Shown here: positions 1 through 12,080 of the stretch, piece by piece
How positions within the stretch are numbered: position 1 is the stretch's first letter
Layout of the letters: the number at the start of each line of letters is the position of its first letter
NCBI RefSeq assembly: GCF_904849725.1
Contig: NC_058520.1
Coordinates: 346,019,670-346,083,669, forward strand
DNA: 64,000 nt
Source: Hordeum vulgare subsp. vulgare
Taxonomy: Eukaryota > Streptophyta > Magnoliopsida > Poales > Poaceae
Direction of reading: 5' to 3'
Translations under genes and position numbers: made by a program
The notes under the pieces: model-generated
What the model was told of the DNA's origin: nothing
The model's input: the letters and a program-made list of their open reading frames with translations, nothing else
Database searches by the model: none

Positions 1-1062
1 CTGACGTCCAAGGACAAGTTCCCATCGCCGTCGTGCATGAGCTCTTGGACGAGCTACACAGAGCGCACTTCTTCACCAAGCTTGACCTTCGCTCGGGCTA
101 CCATCAGGTGCGCATGCACCCTGACGACATCGAGAAGACGACGTTCCGCACTCACCATGGCCTCTTCAATGCGCTGGCGACCTTCCAGGCCTTGATGAAC
201 GACGTGCTCAGCCCATACTTGCGTCGCTTTGTGCTTGTTTTCTTTGATGACATTCTCATCTACAGTGCATCTTGGGCGGAGCACCTACAACACGTGGCCA
301 TCATCTTCAACGAGCTACGAGCGCATCGTCTTCACCTCAAGCGCTCGAAGTGCTCGTTCGGCACGACCTCCGTCGCGTACCTGGGGCACGTCATCTCGGC
401 GGACGGGGTAGCGATGGACGATGACAAGGTCGCCGTCGTCGCTGCGTGGCCGATCTCGCAGTCACCGCGGGCGCTCCACGGCTTCTTGGGCCTCGCCGGC
501 TACTACCGGAAGTACATCCGGGACTTCGGCCTCATCGCCGCGCCACTGACGCGTCTCCTTCGACGCGATGCCTTCTCCTGGGACGAGGAGGCGACTACGA
601 CATTCGAGGCTCTCCAGCGGGCGCTCACGACAGGACCCGTCCTCCAGATGCCGGACTTTGATATGCCGTTCATGGTGGACTGCGACGCCTCTGGCATCGG
701 CTTCGGCTCCGTCCTCCACCAGGGCGAGGGACCGCTCGCCTTCTTCAGCCGCCCCTTGGCCGCTCGCCATCACAAGCTCGTGGCCTACGAGCGCGAGCTT
801 ATTGGGCCGGTTCAGGAGGTGCGCCACTGGCGGCCTTATCTTTGGGGCCGGTCATTCCATGTGCGCACGGACCACTACAGCCTCAAGTTCTTGCTGGACC
901 AGCGCCTCTCCACAGTTCCGCAACACCAGTGGATCAGCAAGCTCTTTGGCTTTGACTTCACCGTTGAGTACCACCCCGGCCGTCTCAACACGGTCGCCGA
1001 TGCGTTGTCTCGCCACGACACTGAGGATGTCGCGGACGACGTCGCCATGGCTGGCACTATCA
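1..1062 (+). pseudogene. Ty3/gypsy reverse transcriptase and RNase H, decayed
   Basis: This is the RT and RNase H part of a gypsy polyprotein; the gag, protease and start lie left of the window. From position 33 the frame reads an RT palm core (FFTKLDLRSGYHQVRM) and the catalytic box FFDDILIY near 240-265. RNase H follows (about 560-1020) with its acidic residues visible in VDCDASG, AYERELIG, VRTDHYSLKFLLD and NTVADALSR. The first eight codons read in another frame, so there is a frameshift near position 24. The RT block that normally reads MPFGLTNAPATFQ is shortened: HHGLF runs straight into NALATFQ, an in-frame loss of about nine residues beside the active site. A further frameshift near 1060-1140 separates it from the integrase. 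It cannot be functional. Family assignment is secure from the motifs. Confidence 0.9.
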
Positions 1063-1063
1063 T

Positions 1064-2578
1064 GTGCATTCGCTCCAGGCCATCTTTCACCTTCATCGAC
1101 GACATTCGCCGGGCAACTTCGACGGCCGTGGACCCCAGGGCCTGCGCCAGCGCCTTGACGCCGGCGAGCTGGACGCGCCTTGGCGCTTGGACGAGGGGCT
1201 ACTCCTACATGGCCGCCGCATCTTCGTGCCCGACCATGGCGACCTACGCCACCAGGTCCTGACCTTGGCGCACTCTGCAGGGCACGAGGGCGTGCAGAAG
1301 ACTCTCCATCATCTCCGTGCTGATTTTTACATCCCCGGTGATGGCGCGATGGTCCGCGACTGGGTGCGGTCATGCGTGACGTGCCAGCGGAACAAGACGG
1401 AGACACTACGACCCGCGGGTCTACTGCAGCTGCTGGACGTACCCTCCCAGGTGTGGGCGGATATTTCCATGGACTTCATCGAGGGCCTTCCCAAGGTGGG
1501 CGGCAAGTCCGTCATCCTCACAGTGGTTGACCGCTTTTCCAAGTACACGCACTTCATCGCCCTTGGTCATCCATATACAGCCGCCTCCGTGGCACGGGCC
1601 TTCTTCGACGGCATCGTCCGCCTCCAAGGTTTTCCGTCGTCCATCGTCAGCGATTGTGATCCCGTGTTCACGGGACATGTCTGGCGGGATCTCTTTGAAC
1701 TGGCGGGCATGAAGCTCCGCATGAGCACGGCGTTCCACCCTCAGACAGACGGCCAATCCGAGGTGGTCAACAAGGTGATCGCCATGTACCTGCGCTGTGT
1801 TACCGGTGATCGTCCACGAGCTTGGGTGGACTGGTTGGCGTGGGCGGAGTACTGCTACAACACCTCCTATCACTCCGCCCTGCGCACCATGCCTTTCGAG
1901 GTGGTCTACGGGCGCCCACCTCTAGCGATGCTCCCTTACAAACCTGGGACGGCTCGGTCTGAGACGGCGGGTGACTTACTCCGCACCCACGATGACATTC
2001 TGGCTGAGGCACGCTAGCGTCTTCTCCAAGCACAACAGCTGGCTCAGAAGTACTACGATGCTCATCATCGCGAGGCGGAGTTCGCGGTGGGTGATTGGGT
2101 GTGGCTGCGCCTCCTCCACAGGACCACGCAGTCTCTGGACCCGCGCTCCAAGCGCAAAATGGGACCTCGCTACGCTGGTCCCTTTCGTGTGCTGGAGCGT
2201 GTCGGCACACTCGCATCCCGCTTGGAGCTGCCAGCTGGTTCTCGCCTCCACGACGTCTTCCATGTCGGCTTACTGAAGGCCTACCGCGGGGACCCTCCTG
2301 CAGCGACGCCGGCCCTTCCTCCTACTTCGGATGGCCGCCTCCTTCCAGCTTCCGCACAGGTGGCGAAGGTGCTGCAGGCGCAGCAGCGTCGCGGTGTCTG
2401 GCATGTCTTGGTACAGTGGACCGGCCTGCCAGAGGAGGAAGCGACTTGGGTGAAGCTTGACGATTTCCGCCAGCAGTTTCCAGATGTTCATCTCGAGGAC
2501 GAGCTGTTTGAGAAGGCGTGGAGAGATGTTATGACCGGTACAACGTACCAACGAAGGAGGCCCAATGGGCAGGGTTAA
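1064..2578 (+). pseudogene. Ty3/gypsy integrase with C-terminal chromodomain, decayed
   Basis: This continues the same polyprotein in another frame. The zinc-binding HHCC module lies at about 1265-1400 (HSAGHEGVQKTLHH, then CVTCQ). The catalytic D, D and E sit in DISMDFIEG, SDCDPVF and TDGQSEVVNK. A TAG at 2015-2017 interrupts the frame, which then continues through a GPY/F-type module ([15 protein letters not shown]) to a chromodomain at about 2360-2510 ([17 protein letters not shown]). A chromodomain after the integrase marks the chromovirus branch of Ty3/gypsy. The short LTR that follows would suit the Reina lineage, but that is inference. The last codons run into the LTR beginning at 2527, which is common in compact elements. 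Confidence 0.9.
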
Positions 2579-2890
2579 TTACGGTCTTAGCCCAAGTTAT
2601 CTTACCTATCTTAGAGTCCAAGTTATATTAGAGTCCAAGTTATCTAGGGTTTAGTGGAGGCTATCCTCCTATATAAACACATGTACCCCTTCGATATTAA
2701 GCAGACAATAAACAGTATATTCTGTTGTCGCCTCCCTCAGGAGACGAGAGCCCCAAACCCTAGCCGCCTCTCTCTCTCTCTCACGCCGCGCCGGCGCCCA
2801 ACAGCCGGCGCCGGCGTCCCCAACCTCGCAGCCCGCACTTCCACCCCTACAACCTACGTCCGAGACCTGGTAGAACCCTAGCCTCTACCA
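2527..2890 (+). repeat. 3' LTR of the chromovirus
   Basis: The LTR begins with TGTTATGACC directly after a purine-rich stretch (GGAGAGA) and ends CTCTACCA, about 364 bp long. It contains a TATA box (TATATAAA, 2670-2677) and an AATAAA signal near 2706. The 5' partner is outside the window, so no target duplication can be tested. The right boundary is the less certain end. Confidence 0.65.
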
Positions 2891-3917
2891 AATGCACTGC
2901 GACAAGGTGGGGCGGCCCGTGGCCCAACACGGGCCGCGCGTTGGGCTGGGCCCGTAGGCGATGAGAGCCCAAGCCGTCTCGCCCCAGTCTGGTGTGCCGC
3001 GAATGCCACGGGCTTGAGGGCTACTATCGGGGCCCTCAGACCAAGGGTACATAGGCCCTCCGGCCTGCGGTCCAGGGCCCACTACACTTTGCAGGCCACA
3101 GAGCACCCCCTATCAAGACCCAAGGATACGACACTGATCAGGACCCTTCCTCATGAGGGGCCACTCGCAGGGCCCTCTCCAAAGAAGGCTTCTCTTGACG
3201 CTCGCGAGGAGGAAGCACCTCCTGACGCCCTTCCTCCCGAGGGGCGGAACTGCCAAGGGAGGCTTGCCAGGGTCGCATAGTCTGGACTCCTAATGTGGGT
3301 GATGTTAGCCACTCCCCGCAGTGCCACGGCTGGTGCGAGGAGGCACTGATGGGGAGGTTTTCTCCCTTGGTGTTAAGGGGACCAAGGCCGGATGCGGGTT
3401 CCCTAGGGGAGCCACCAAAGGTTTCATAATCAGTGCAAGAGGACCAAGGTTGGGAGCTCGGCAGGATGGAGGTCAACCCCGAGCCCACCCGCGCGTCACT
3501 AAGAGAAGCTTTTGCACGCGAAGACCACCTTTGCCACGGCAAGCTGCAGTCTTGCCCCCTTTCAAAATGGTTGTTGTGGCTGCTCTTCCCGCCGGGTGTG
3601 TTTTCGGGGAAGAGCACCAAGGCCGGTATAAAATAGAAGTCCGACCTCCGTAGAGAAGGGGATACGAAGCCTAGTTTATTGTATTAGGGAAAGAACCCAC
3701 CTTTGTACCCTTCTTCCACCTCGAGCAATCTATCCAAGCAGGAGTAGGGTTTTACACCACATCGTGGCCTCAACCTGGGTAAATTGCCGCGCGTCCTAGC
3801 TCGTCATCTTAGCTCGCACCACCGTAGAGTCGTCGTGAGGTTGAGAGGCTGAACAGGATTGGAGGGCGAATGCACCCAAGTGTTCGAACCTTTCCTTGGG
3901 TCTGCGGAGCCCCGATT
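2891..3917. repeat. GC-rich LTR-like remnant
   Basis: No coding motif is recognisable in this kilobase. It is GC-rich on the left and has a TATA-like box (TATAAAATA, 3627-3635). After that comes a stretch of the kind that ends many grass gypsy LTRs (a CATCGTGGCCT...GGGTAAATTG segment near 3760-3785). I read it as the 3' part of an LTR cut off on the right by the reversed LTR fragment. I cannot name the family. Confidence 0.4.
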
Positions 3918-4634
3918 CTGGCAACCAAATAAACCATAAAGCATGAACTACAAGATGTAATCAACACTACTAGACACACCCCGGGTACCAATGCAAAATT
4001 CATGTACAAGATTGACTACAAGAGATGAACTAGGCTTTTGAGAGGAGATGGTGTTGACGAAGATGTTGATGAAGATTGGTCTCCCCAAGATGAGAGGATT
4101 GTTGGTGACGACGATGGCCTCGATTTCCCCCTCTCGGAGGCAAGTTCCTCCAGCGGAATCGCTCCGCTGGAGCGGTAAAGTGCTCCTGCCCAGGTTCCGC
4201 CTCGAGATGGCGGCGTTTCATCCCGAAAGTCCTTCTATTAATTTTTCCAGGGTAAACGGGATTTTATAACAGAAGATGATCGTCGGAGGTGTGCCAGGGG
4301 CCCACTAGACATCAGGTCGCGCCAGGGGGGCCTCGCGCGCCCTAGTGTCTAGTGGGCGCCTAGTAGCCCCAATCCGGTACTTCTTCGCTCCAGTATTTTT
4401 TATTTTTTATTAAATAAATCTCTGGAAAGTTTCAGCCCAATTTGAGATGTGCAGAATAGGTGTCTCTAGCGTTGCTTTTTCAAGTCCAGAATTCCATCTG
4501 CCGGCATTCTCCCACTTGATGTAAACCTTGCATATTATGAGTGAAAAGGCATTAGAATTACTCCACTAAGTGCAAAAATGCATAAAAACAATATAAATAA
4601 CACTAACAAAACATGATGCAAAATGGACGTATGA
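3918..4634 (-). repeat. Reversed LTR fragment of the element A family
   Basis: On the minus strand this begins ATACGTCCATTTTGCATCATG-like at 4633 and continues with the same order of blocks as the LTR at 9577. These include the multiple-cloning-like GGGCCC segment, the GAGAGG/AAGATGTTGATGAAG block and the ACTACAAG...CAACACTACT block near 3945. The homology stops near 3918, so the 3' end of the LTR is missing and no TSD is detectable. It is a truncated LTR, probably BAGY-2-like. Confidence 0.7.
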
Positions 4635-4871
4635 ATACGCTTGAATGCCTCCCGTTGACTGGAATTGTGTGGGAGGGGGGTATGTATACTATATATGTGT
4701 CGTGAACCTCTCTCCATGTGGGGACTTCGTGATTAGCGAGGGTGCCACATCAATGTTTGTGTGTTGGGTATTTAAACATGACACAACATTTCCATACATA
4801 TGTTGTCGATGGGAAGCCATTCATGGGTTCACGTGGATGTCCATCACATTGACTAACAACGAGAGAGTGGT

Positions 4872-4939
<68 letters not shown>

Positions 4940-5446
4940 GATAGGGTGGGTCTACTCTAATAACACCCATTAAGACCATATTGTCATAACAAAAATAGCT
5001 TATTCTGCTAACACTTGTGAACCGCATCGTTCCTAGAAAAAACACAGTAGCGCCCCACCCACTCATTTCTTCCACGAACTCACCCCACCCATGATCCACC
5101 TTCTCTCACGTGGGCTTAGTCCAAACCCCGCCGCCATCCATGCACTGTCGGTTTTTTCCCAACTACCTCCACTGATGGCGGCGCCCACACACCCCGCGCC
5201 CACCACCACCGACCCCTCCCTCCCGACCACCCCCTCCATATGGCGCCTCACCACCCAGCCCTACCTCCAATGCCCCACCACCCACCCCTAGCCTGAGCGA
5301 AATCCAGGGCGCACGACCACCTTCCCAAAATCAAACCACCCGATGCGTTGGTGGCCTGATCTGGCAAAATCAGCGGTCGGCCTACACCGAAGCACCGGTG
5401 GGGATACGCCTTGCCGAGGTAAAAACGAGATCGGCAAGCTACGGCC
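4635..5446. other. Unassigned spacer with a microsatellite
   Basis: No gene is supported here. A dinucleotide tract occupies 4879-4939. The stretch 5040-5300 is C-rich with scattered CCACC runs, and no frame carries a recognisable domain. It is continuous with 7015 onward if the solo LTR at 5452-7009 is removed, so it may be the 5' flank of the NAC-like fragment. Confidence 0.5.
4879..4939. repeat. (AC)n(AT)n microsatellite
   Basis: About twenty AC units (4879-4918) run directly into about ten AT units (4919-4938). It is a compound simple repeat and a likely length polymorphism. Confidence 0.97.
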
Positions 5447-5451
5447 ACCAC

Positions 5452-7009
5452 TGATAACCCACAAGTATAGGGGATCGCAACATTTTTCGAGGGTAGAGTA
5501 TTCAACCCAAATTTGTTGGTTCGCCAAAGGGGAAGCGAAAGAATATTCTCAAGTATTAGTAGCTGAGTTTGTCAGATTCAACCACACCTGAAAGATTAGT
5601 GTCTGCAAGAAAAGTATCAGTAGCAAAGTAGTATGATAGCAACGGTGCCAGAAACGATCTGTTGACGGCAGACTATTCCTAACTGTTGTATCAATGGCGC
5701 CAATAGGTTGCACGCGGGCGAGTAACTATTCTTCCCCGACAACAGTGTCGGAAAAGATCTTGCAACAAGTAACAGCGAAGTAGCAAGGAACAGCAGTAGC
5801 AGCAACAGCAGAGTAACAGCAGTAGCAACAGTAGCAGCAAAGTGGCCCAATCCCTTTTGTAGCAAGGGACAAGCCTACACAAAGTAACGTAGCAAGGACC
5901 ATTAGTAAAAGACTCGTAGGCAGTGGATCGGTGATGGATGAGTATGACGGATGTGATTCATCATGTAACAGCTATAACACAGAGAGATATGTAACTAGCT
6001 CCCGTTCGTCAATCTAATGTAGGCATGTATTTCGTATGTAGTCATACGTGCTTAGGGAAAAGAACTTGCATGAAATCTATTGTCCATCCCTCCCGTGGCA
6101 GCGGGATCCTAATGGAAACTACGGTATATTAAGGTTCTCCTTTTAATAAAGAACCGGACCAACGCATTAACACGCGGTGAATACATGAACTCCTCATACT
6201 ATGGTCATCTCCGGGAGTGGTTCCGGCCATTGTCACTCCGGGGTTGCCAGGTCATAACACATAGTAGGTGACTACAAGTTGCAAGATAGGATCTAAAACA
6301 CACATATATTGGCGACAACATAATAGGTTCAGATCTGAAATCATGGCACTCGGGTCCTAGTGGCAAGCATTAAGCATAGCCAGGTAGTAGCAACATCAAT
6401 CTAGAACATAGTGGATACTAGGGATCAATCCCCGTCAAGAACTTACTCGATTACATGATAGATCTCATCCAACTCATCACCGTCCAGCAATCCTACGATG
6501 ATATTACTCACGAACGGTGAAGAGCATCATGGAATTGTCGATGGAGAAAGGTTGATGATGACGATGGCGACGATTTCCCCTCTCCGGAGCCCGAAACGGA
6601 CTCCAATCTGCTCTCCAGATGAAGAACAGGATGTGGCAGCACCTCCGTATCGCAAAACGCGATGAAACCTTCTCTCTGATTTTTTTCCTGATTTTGGGGG
6701 CGGTGGAGCCACGTGGGCGCCACAAGCCCTCACGGCGCGGCCAGGGGGTGGCCGCGGCCTGTGGACTTGTGGCCCACTGGTCCACCTCCTCCGGTGGATC
6801 TTTACGCATGTATTTTTCTTTTATTTCAGAAAAAATCTCCGTAAATTTTCACGACATTCCGAGAACTTTTATTTCTGCACAAAAACAATACCATGGCAAT
6901 TCTGCTGAAAACAACGTCAGTCCAGGTTAGTTCCATTCAAATTATGCAAATTAGAGTCCAAAACAAGGGCAAAAGAGTTCGGAAAAGTAGATACGACGGA
7001 GACGTATCA
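5452..7009 (-). mobile_element. Solo LTR, gypsy type, TSD ACCAC
   Basis: Read on the minus strand the unit starts TGATACGTCTCCGTCGTATC (ending at 7009) and ends with CTATACTTGTGGGTTATCA at 5452, so it has TG...CA ends. It is 1558 bp long. The five bases on each side are identical, ACCAC at 5447-5451 and ACCAC at 7010-7014. No primer-binding site, coding region or second LTR is present, so this is a solo LTR left by LTR-LTR recombination. The minus strand carries a GC-rich leader region and a run of GTTGCTACTGCTGTT-type repeats near 5770-5840. The terminal motif is typical of Athila-lineage elements of Triticeae. Confidence 0.92.
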
Positions 7010-7070
7010 ACCACCCATGGAGAGATTCATGGGGAGGATGAAGTATCTGAGGCCCGCCTCATCACCGGCG

Positions 7071-7487
7071 ATGGATCCGACCCGGCAACCGCCCTATAGA
7101 TAGCTCGTCGACGCCCTCAGATTTTGGTCCGGATACTGTAGGTTCAGCCAGTCCGACGCTAACCTCATCTATGCCTACCTCCACGCCATGATAGCCTGCG
7201 AGCCCCTCCATGATCCCACCACAAGGTTCCTACACTCCGACGACCCGCACGCCATCGTCTCTGGCTTCCTACCCGTGGTCCTACTGGCGCCCATGAGTGA
7301 CGAGGAGAGGCGGTGCTGGTACTTCTTAGGCTCCGCCAAGGCCCTATCCAAGCATGACATGCACAGATCTCGGGCCGTCAGCGGCAGAGAGGGAACGTGG
7401 CAGGCCAAGAAGTGGAGGGAGGCCGTTCTCCGTGTCCGATCATGCCGGTTCCAAGGCGAGAAACTATCACAACATCGTCCATGCTGA
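7071..7487 (+). pseudogene. NAC-domain-like gene fragment, decayed
   Basis: From an ATG at 7071 the frame reads ten codons, meets TAG at 7101-7103, then stays open to 7487. The open part resembles the front half of a grass NAC domain. It has a GY(C)RF...SDANLIYAYLHAMI block matching the GFRFHPSDEELI..YL subdomain, then an HSDDPHAIV block matching the ..DVYSADP.. subdomain. RCWYFLGSAKALSKHD matches the WYFF core, and REGTWQAKKW matches the G-x-W-K block. The normal C-terminal NAC subdomains are not seen, and the frame ends soon after CRFQGEKL, probably by a frameshift near 7430. NAC proteins are plant transcription factors. The match is from memory of the family pattern, so the call is moderate. 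The solo LTR ends 61 bp upstream of the ATG. Confidence 0.5.
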
Positions 7488-8097
7488 TTTAGTCACGCCC
7501 CTTTTCCCTTTTGATAATTGTGATCAATTTAACATGTCGATGCGTGGCATCGAACCACTGTCCACTGACTTGCAGAGCTAGATAGCAATGCTGAATTTCA
7601 ACTTCCTGTCGTATGCTGGAATTTGTAATTCATGGACAAGAGGCGACACCAAGGACGATGAAACGACCTCAGTCAGTTGGTATGACTCTGCTCCAAGCTC
7701 ACGAGCGGACCAAAATCGATGTATGTGGCGCCAAATATAATTGTGCCCCGAGTCATGAAGTTCTGTGGTGCATGACTTGCCGCTCTCTTTATTTTGCAAC
7801 GAAGTTCTGTAGGTCGATTGTGTTGTCCAAACACCCCCCTCGCTAATCTTCCTTGTGCTCACTAGCGTTGAAAGTTCAGTTGCAACAGAAGCCCAGAAAA
7901 GACATGTCGGCAATAATGCAATCCACCGGCGCCCCATCGAGTGCAGTTCGGGTGGCATTCCAATGCGGCTTAGTTGGTTCGTGTGTGTGTGCAGATCTTT
8001 ACTTTTTTTGGTGGATGCACGTGTTTTGTTTCGGGAGGTCGTTTGTCACTAAACATAAGTTTGACTCCTCACTTGACGCCATTGTTGGATGAGTAGG
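7488..8097. other. Unassigned sequence between the NAC-like fragment and element H
   Basis: About 600 bp with no recognisable domain on either strand. It may be the decayed downstream part of the NAC-like gene. The last five bases, GTAGG (8093-8097), are the candidate TSD of the element beginning at 8098. Confidence 0.5.
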
Positions 8098-9576
8098 TGA
8101 TGCGTCTCCAACGTATCTATAATTTATGAAGTATTCATGCCAAGTTTACAATAATTTTATGTGATTTTGGTATGATTTGATTAGAACTAACCCGGACTGA
8201 CGTTGTTTTCAACAGAACTACCATGGTGTTGTTTTTGTGCAGAAATAAAAGTCCTCGGAATGAGCTGAAAATTTACGGAGAAATTTTTTGCAAAATATAA
8301 AAATACTGGCAAAAGAATCAAGAGGAGGGGCCACCACCTGGCCACAAGCCAAGGGGTGCGCCCCCCTATCTTGTGGGCCCCTCAGGCACCGCTTTGACGT
8401 GAGAATGACGCCAAAAATTCCTGTTAATCAAGAAACCTCCACAAAGAAACCTAGATCGGGAGTTCAGCCGCCGCAAGCCTCGAGAGCCATGAAAAACAAA
8501 TCGGGAGCCCGTTCTGGCACCCTGCCGGAGGGGGAAACCATCACCGGAGGCCATTTCCATCATCCCGGCGGTCTCCATGACAAGGAGGGAGTAGTTCACC
8601 CTCGGGGCTGAGGGTATGTACCAGTAGCTATGTGTTTGATATCTCTCTCTCTCGTGTTCTTCAGATGGCACGATCTTGATGTATCGCGAGCTTTGTTAAT
8701 ATAGATGAATCATATGGAGTTTTCCCCTCTCTATCTTCTTGTGATGAATTGAGTTTTCCCTTTGAAGTTTTCTTATCGGATTGAGTCCTTAAGGATTTGA
8801 GAACACTCGATGTATGTCTTGTGATGGGATATCCGTGGTGACAATGGGGTGTTCTATTGACCCGCTTGATATATGTTTTGGTGGTCAACTTGCAGGTTCC
8901 GTGACCTTGGGAATCTATGCATAGGGGTGGCACATGTTGTCGTATTGACTCTCCGGTAGAAACTTTGGGGCGCTCTTTGAAGTTCTTTGTGTTGGATTGA
9001 ACATGATGAATCTGAAATTGTGTGATGCATATAGTATAATCAAGCCCATGGGTACTTGTAGCGACATTGGAGTATCTAGGTGACATTAGGGTTTTAGTTG
9101 ATGTGTATCTTAAGGTGTTATTTTAGTACGAACTCTAGGGATGTTCGTGACACTTATAGGGATAGCTCATAAGATTGATCGAAAAATATAACTTTGAGGT
9201 GGTTTCGTACCCTAAAATAATTTCTTCGTTTGTTCTCTGTTGTTTGTGACTTTGGAGTGAACTATTTGTCGCATGTCAGGGATTTATATATGATTCAACT
9301 ATGTTAGTATTGTTGGGAGAACTTGCACTAGTGAAAGTATGGACCCTAGGCCTTGTTTCGAAGCATTTATAGAACGTTTTGCTCGTTGTTTACTATTTGC
9401 TACCTTGCTGTTTTTATATTTTCACATTACAAAATCCTATATCTACCATCCATATTATGCTTGTATCACCATCTCTTCGTCGAACTAGTGCACCTATACA
9501 ATTTACCATTGTATTGGGTGTGTTGGGGACACAAGAGACTCTTTGTTATTTGATTCCAGGGTTGCTTCACAGAGAC

Positions 9577-10892
9577 TAATACGTCCATTTTGCATCATGC
9601 TTTTATATTTATATTTATCGCATTATGGGTTGTTATTACACATTATGGTACAATACTTATGCCTTTTCTCTCTTATTTTATAAGGTTTACATGAAGAGGG
9701 AGAATGCCGACAGCTGGAATTCTGGGCTGGAAAAGCAGCAAGTTTGAGATACCTATTCTGCACAACTTCAAAAGACGTGAAAATCAGCGAGGAATTATTT
9801 TGGAATATATAAAAAATAGTGGGTGGAAGAAATACTCGAGGAGAGACACCAGGAGGTCACAAGCCTGCCAGACGCGCCCCACCCCCCTGGGCGCGCTTGG
9901 GGGCTCGTGGGCCCCCTGTTACCCCTCTGTCTCCCATCTTCTGCTATATAGAGGGTTTCATCCCAAAAACATCAAGGGAGAGCTTTCGGGAAGAAACGCC
10001 GTCGCCACGAGGCAGAACTTGAGCAGAACCAATCTAGAGCTCCGGCACGGCCGTCCTGCCAGGGAACTTCCCTCCCGGTGGGGGAAATCGTCGACATCGT
10101 CATCACCAACACTCCTCTCATCGGAGGGGACTCATCTCCATCAACATCTTCATCAGCACCATCTCATCTCCAAACCCTAGTTCATCTCTTGTACCCAATC
10201 TCCGTCTCGCGACTTCGATTGGTACTTGTAAGCTTGCCAGTAGTGTTAATTACTCCTTGTAGTTGATGCTAGTTGGATTACTTGGTGGAAGATCATATGT
10301 TCAGATCCTTAATGCTATTCAATACCTCTCTGATCATGAACATAATTATTCTTTGTGAGTAGTTATGTTTGTTCCTAAGGACATGGGATAAGTCTTGATA
10401 TAAGTAGTCATGTGAATTTGGTATTCGTTCGATATTTTGATGTGTTGTATGTTGTCTTTCCTCTAGTGGTGTTATGTGAATGTCGACTACATGACACTTC
10501 ACCATTATTTGGTCCTATAGGAAGGCATTGGGAAGTAATAAGTAGATGATGGGTTGCTAGAGTGACAGAAGCTTAAACCCTAGTTTATGTGCTGCGTCGC
10601 AAGGGGCTGATTTGGATCTACCAGTTTAATGCTATGGTTAGACTTTGTCTTAATTCTTCTTTCGTAGTTGCGGATGCTTGTGAGAGGGGTCAATCATAAG
10701 TGGGATGTTTGTCCAAGTAAGGAAAGCACCCAAGCACCGGTCCACCCACATATCAAACTATCAAAGTAGCGAACGTGAATCATATGAACATGATGAAAAC
10801 TAGCTTGACAGAAATTCCCATGTGTCCTCGGGAGCACTTTACCTTATATAAGAGTTCGTCCAGGATTGTCCCTTGCTACAAAAGGGATTGGG
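9577..10892 (+). repeat. 5' LTR of element A, 3' end deleted
   Basis: It begins TAATACGTCCATTTTGC, where the canonical TG has become TA. A TATA-like box (TATATAG) lies at 9945-9951. It matches the 3' LTR until GGGATTGG near 10892. It then jumps to CGTTTCCGGGGAGTGAAG, the second half of the primer-binding site, so about 200 bp of LTR end and the first part of the PBS are lost. It contains about 590 bp (roughly 10166-10750) that the 3' LTR lacks. Confidence 0.9.
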
Positions 10893-10976
10893 ACGTTTCC
10901 GGGGAGTGAAGCGCCTTTGGTGAGTGGAATTTGGTAATGAAACATTTATATAGTGTGCTGAAATTTATTGTCACTT

Positions 10977-12080
10977 GTCACTATGGAAACTAATCCTTTG
11001 AGGGGCTTGTTCATGGTATCTTCACCTCTACCGGAAGCACAAAAATTTGCTCCTCAACCTACTGCACCTACTGAAAATATTTATTTTGAAATTCCTTCGG
11101 GTATGCTAGAGAAACTGTTGGCTAATTTTTTTTACACGAGATGGAACATCACATCCCGACTTGCATCTAATCTATGTAGATGAAGTTTGTGGTTATTTAA
11201 GCTTGCAGGTCAGACCGAGGATGAGGTTAAGAAGAAGGTCTTTCCCTTATCTTTGAGGGATAAATAATTGACATGGTATAGGCTATGTGATGACACTGGA
11301 TCATGGAACTACAACCGATTGAAATTGGAATTTTATCAAAAGTTTTATCCTATGCATTTGGTACATCGTGATCGGAATTATATCTATAATTTTTGGCCTC
11401 GTGATAGAGAAAGTATCGCTCAAGCTTGGGGGAGGCTTAAGTCAATGTTATATTCATTCCCCAACCATGAGCTCCCTAGAGAAATTATTATTATGAACTT
11501 TTATGCTTGGCTTTCTCATGACAATTGCACCATGCTTGACACTTCTTGTATCGGTTCTTTTATGAAGAGAGATATTGATTTCAAATGGGATTTATAGGAA
11601 AGAATTAAATGCAACTCTGAAGCCTGGGAGTTTGATGAAGGTAAGGAGTCAGGTATGAATCTTAAGTTCGATTGCGTTAAATCCTTCGTTGAAACAAATA
11701 CTTTTCGTGATTTTAGCGCTAAACATGGACTTGACTCTGAGATAGTAGCTTCTTTATGTGAATCATTTGCTGCTCATGTTAATCTCCCTAAGGAGAAGTG
11801 GTTTAAATATCATCCTCCCATAGAAGTTAATGTAGTAAAACCCAATCCAGTTGAAGAGAAAGTTATTGCTTATAATGATTCTATTGTTCCTAGTGCTTAC
11901 ATTGACAAACCACCTTTCCCTGTTAGAATAAAGGATCATGCTAAAGCTTCAACTGTGATACGTAAGGGCTACATTAGAACACCCACACCCCCTGAGCAAA
12001 TTAAAGTTGAACCTAGTATTGCTATTATTAAAGATCTCTTGGCCGATAATTTTGATGGGCATGTTATTCAATTCTGTGAA
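10977..12080 (+). pseudogene. gag of element A, decayed
   Basis: In one frame this region reads the retrotransposon gag core: KLAGQTEDEVKKKVFPL, then WNYNRLKLEFYQKFYP, then WGRLKSMLYSFPNHELP with a hydrophobic MNFYAWLS helix. These match the Retrotrans_gag pattern of Athila-type elements (capsid role). Stops at about 11181, 11265 and 11595 break it. The segment between the opening METNPLRGLF block and the core looks shortened. No CCHC zinc knuckle is seen, as is usual in this lineage. Confidence 0.8.

Noticed and set aside
568..1158. A 196-residue Ser/Arg/Pro-rich frame
   Set aside because: It is an out-of-frame shadow of the RNase H region.
4940..5060. A possible MITE terminal repeat (GGGTGGGTCTACTCTAAT)
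   Set aside because: No matching inverted repeat or target duplication was found nearby.
9704..10180. A 158-residue open frame
   Set aside because: It lies in the 5' LTR of element A. The matching 3' LTR does not keep the frame.
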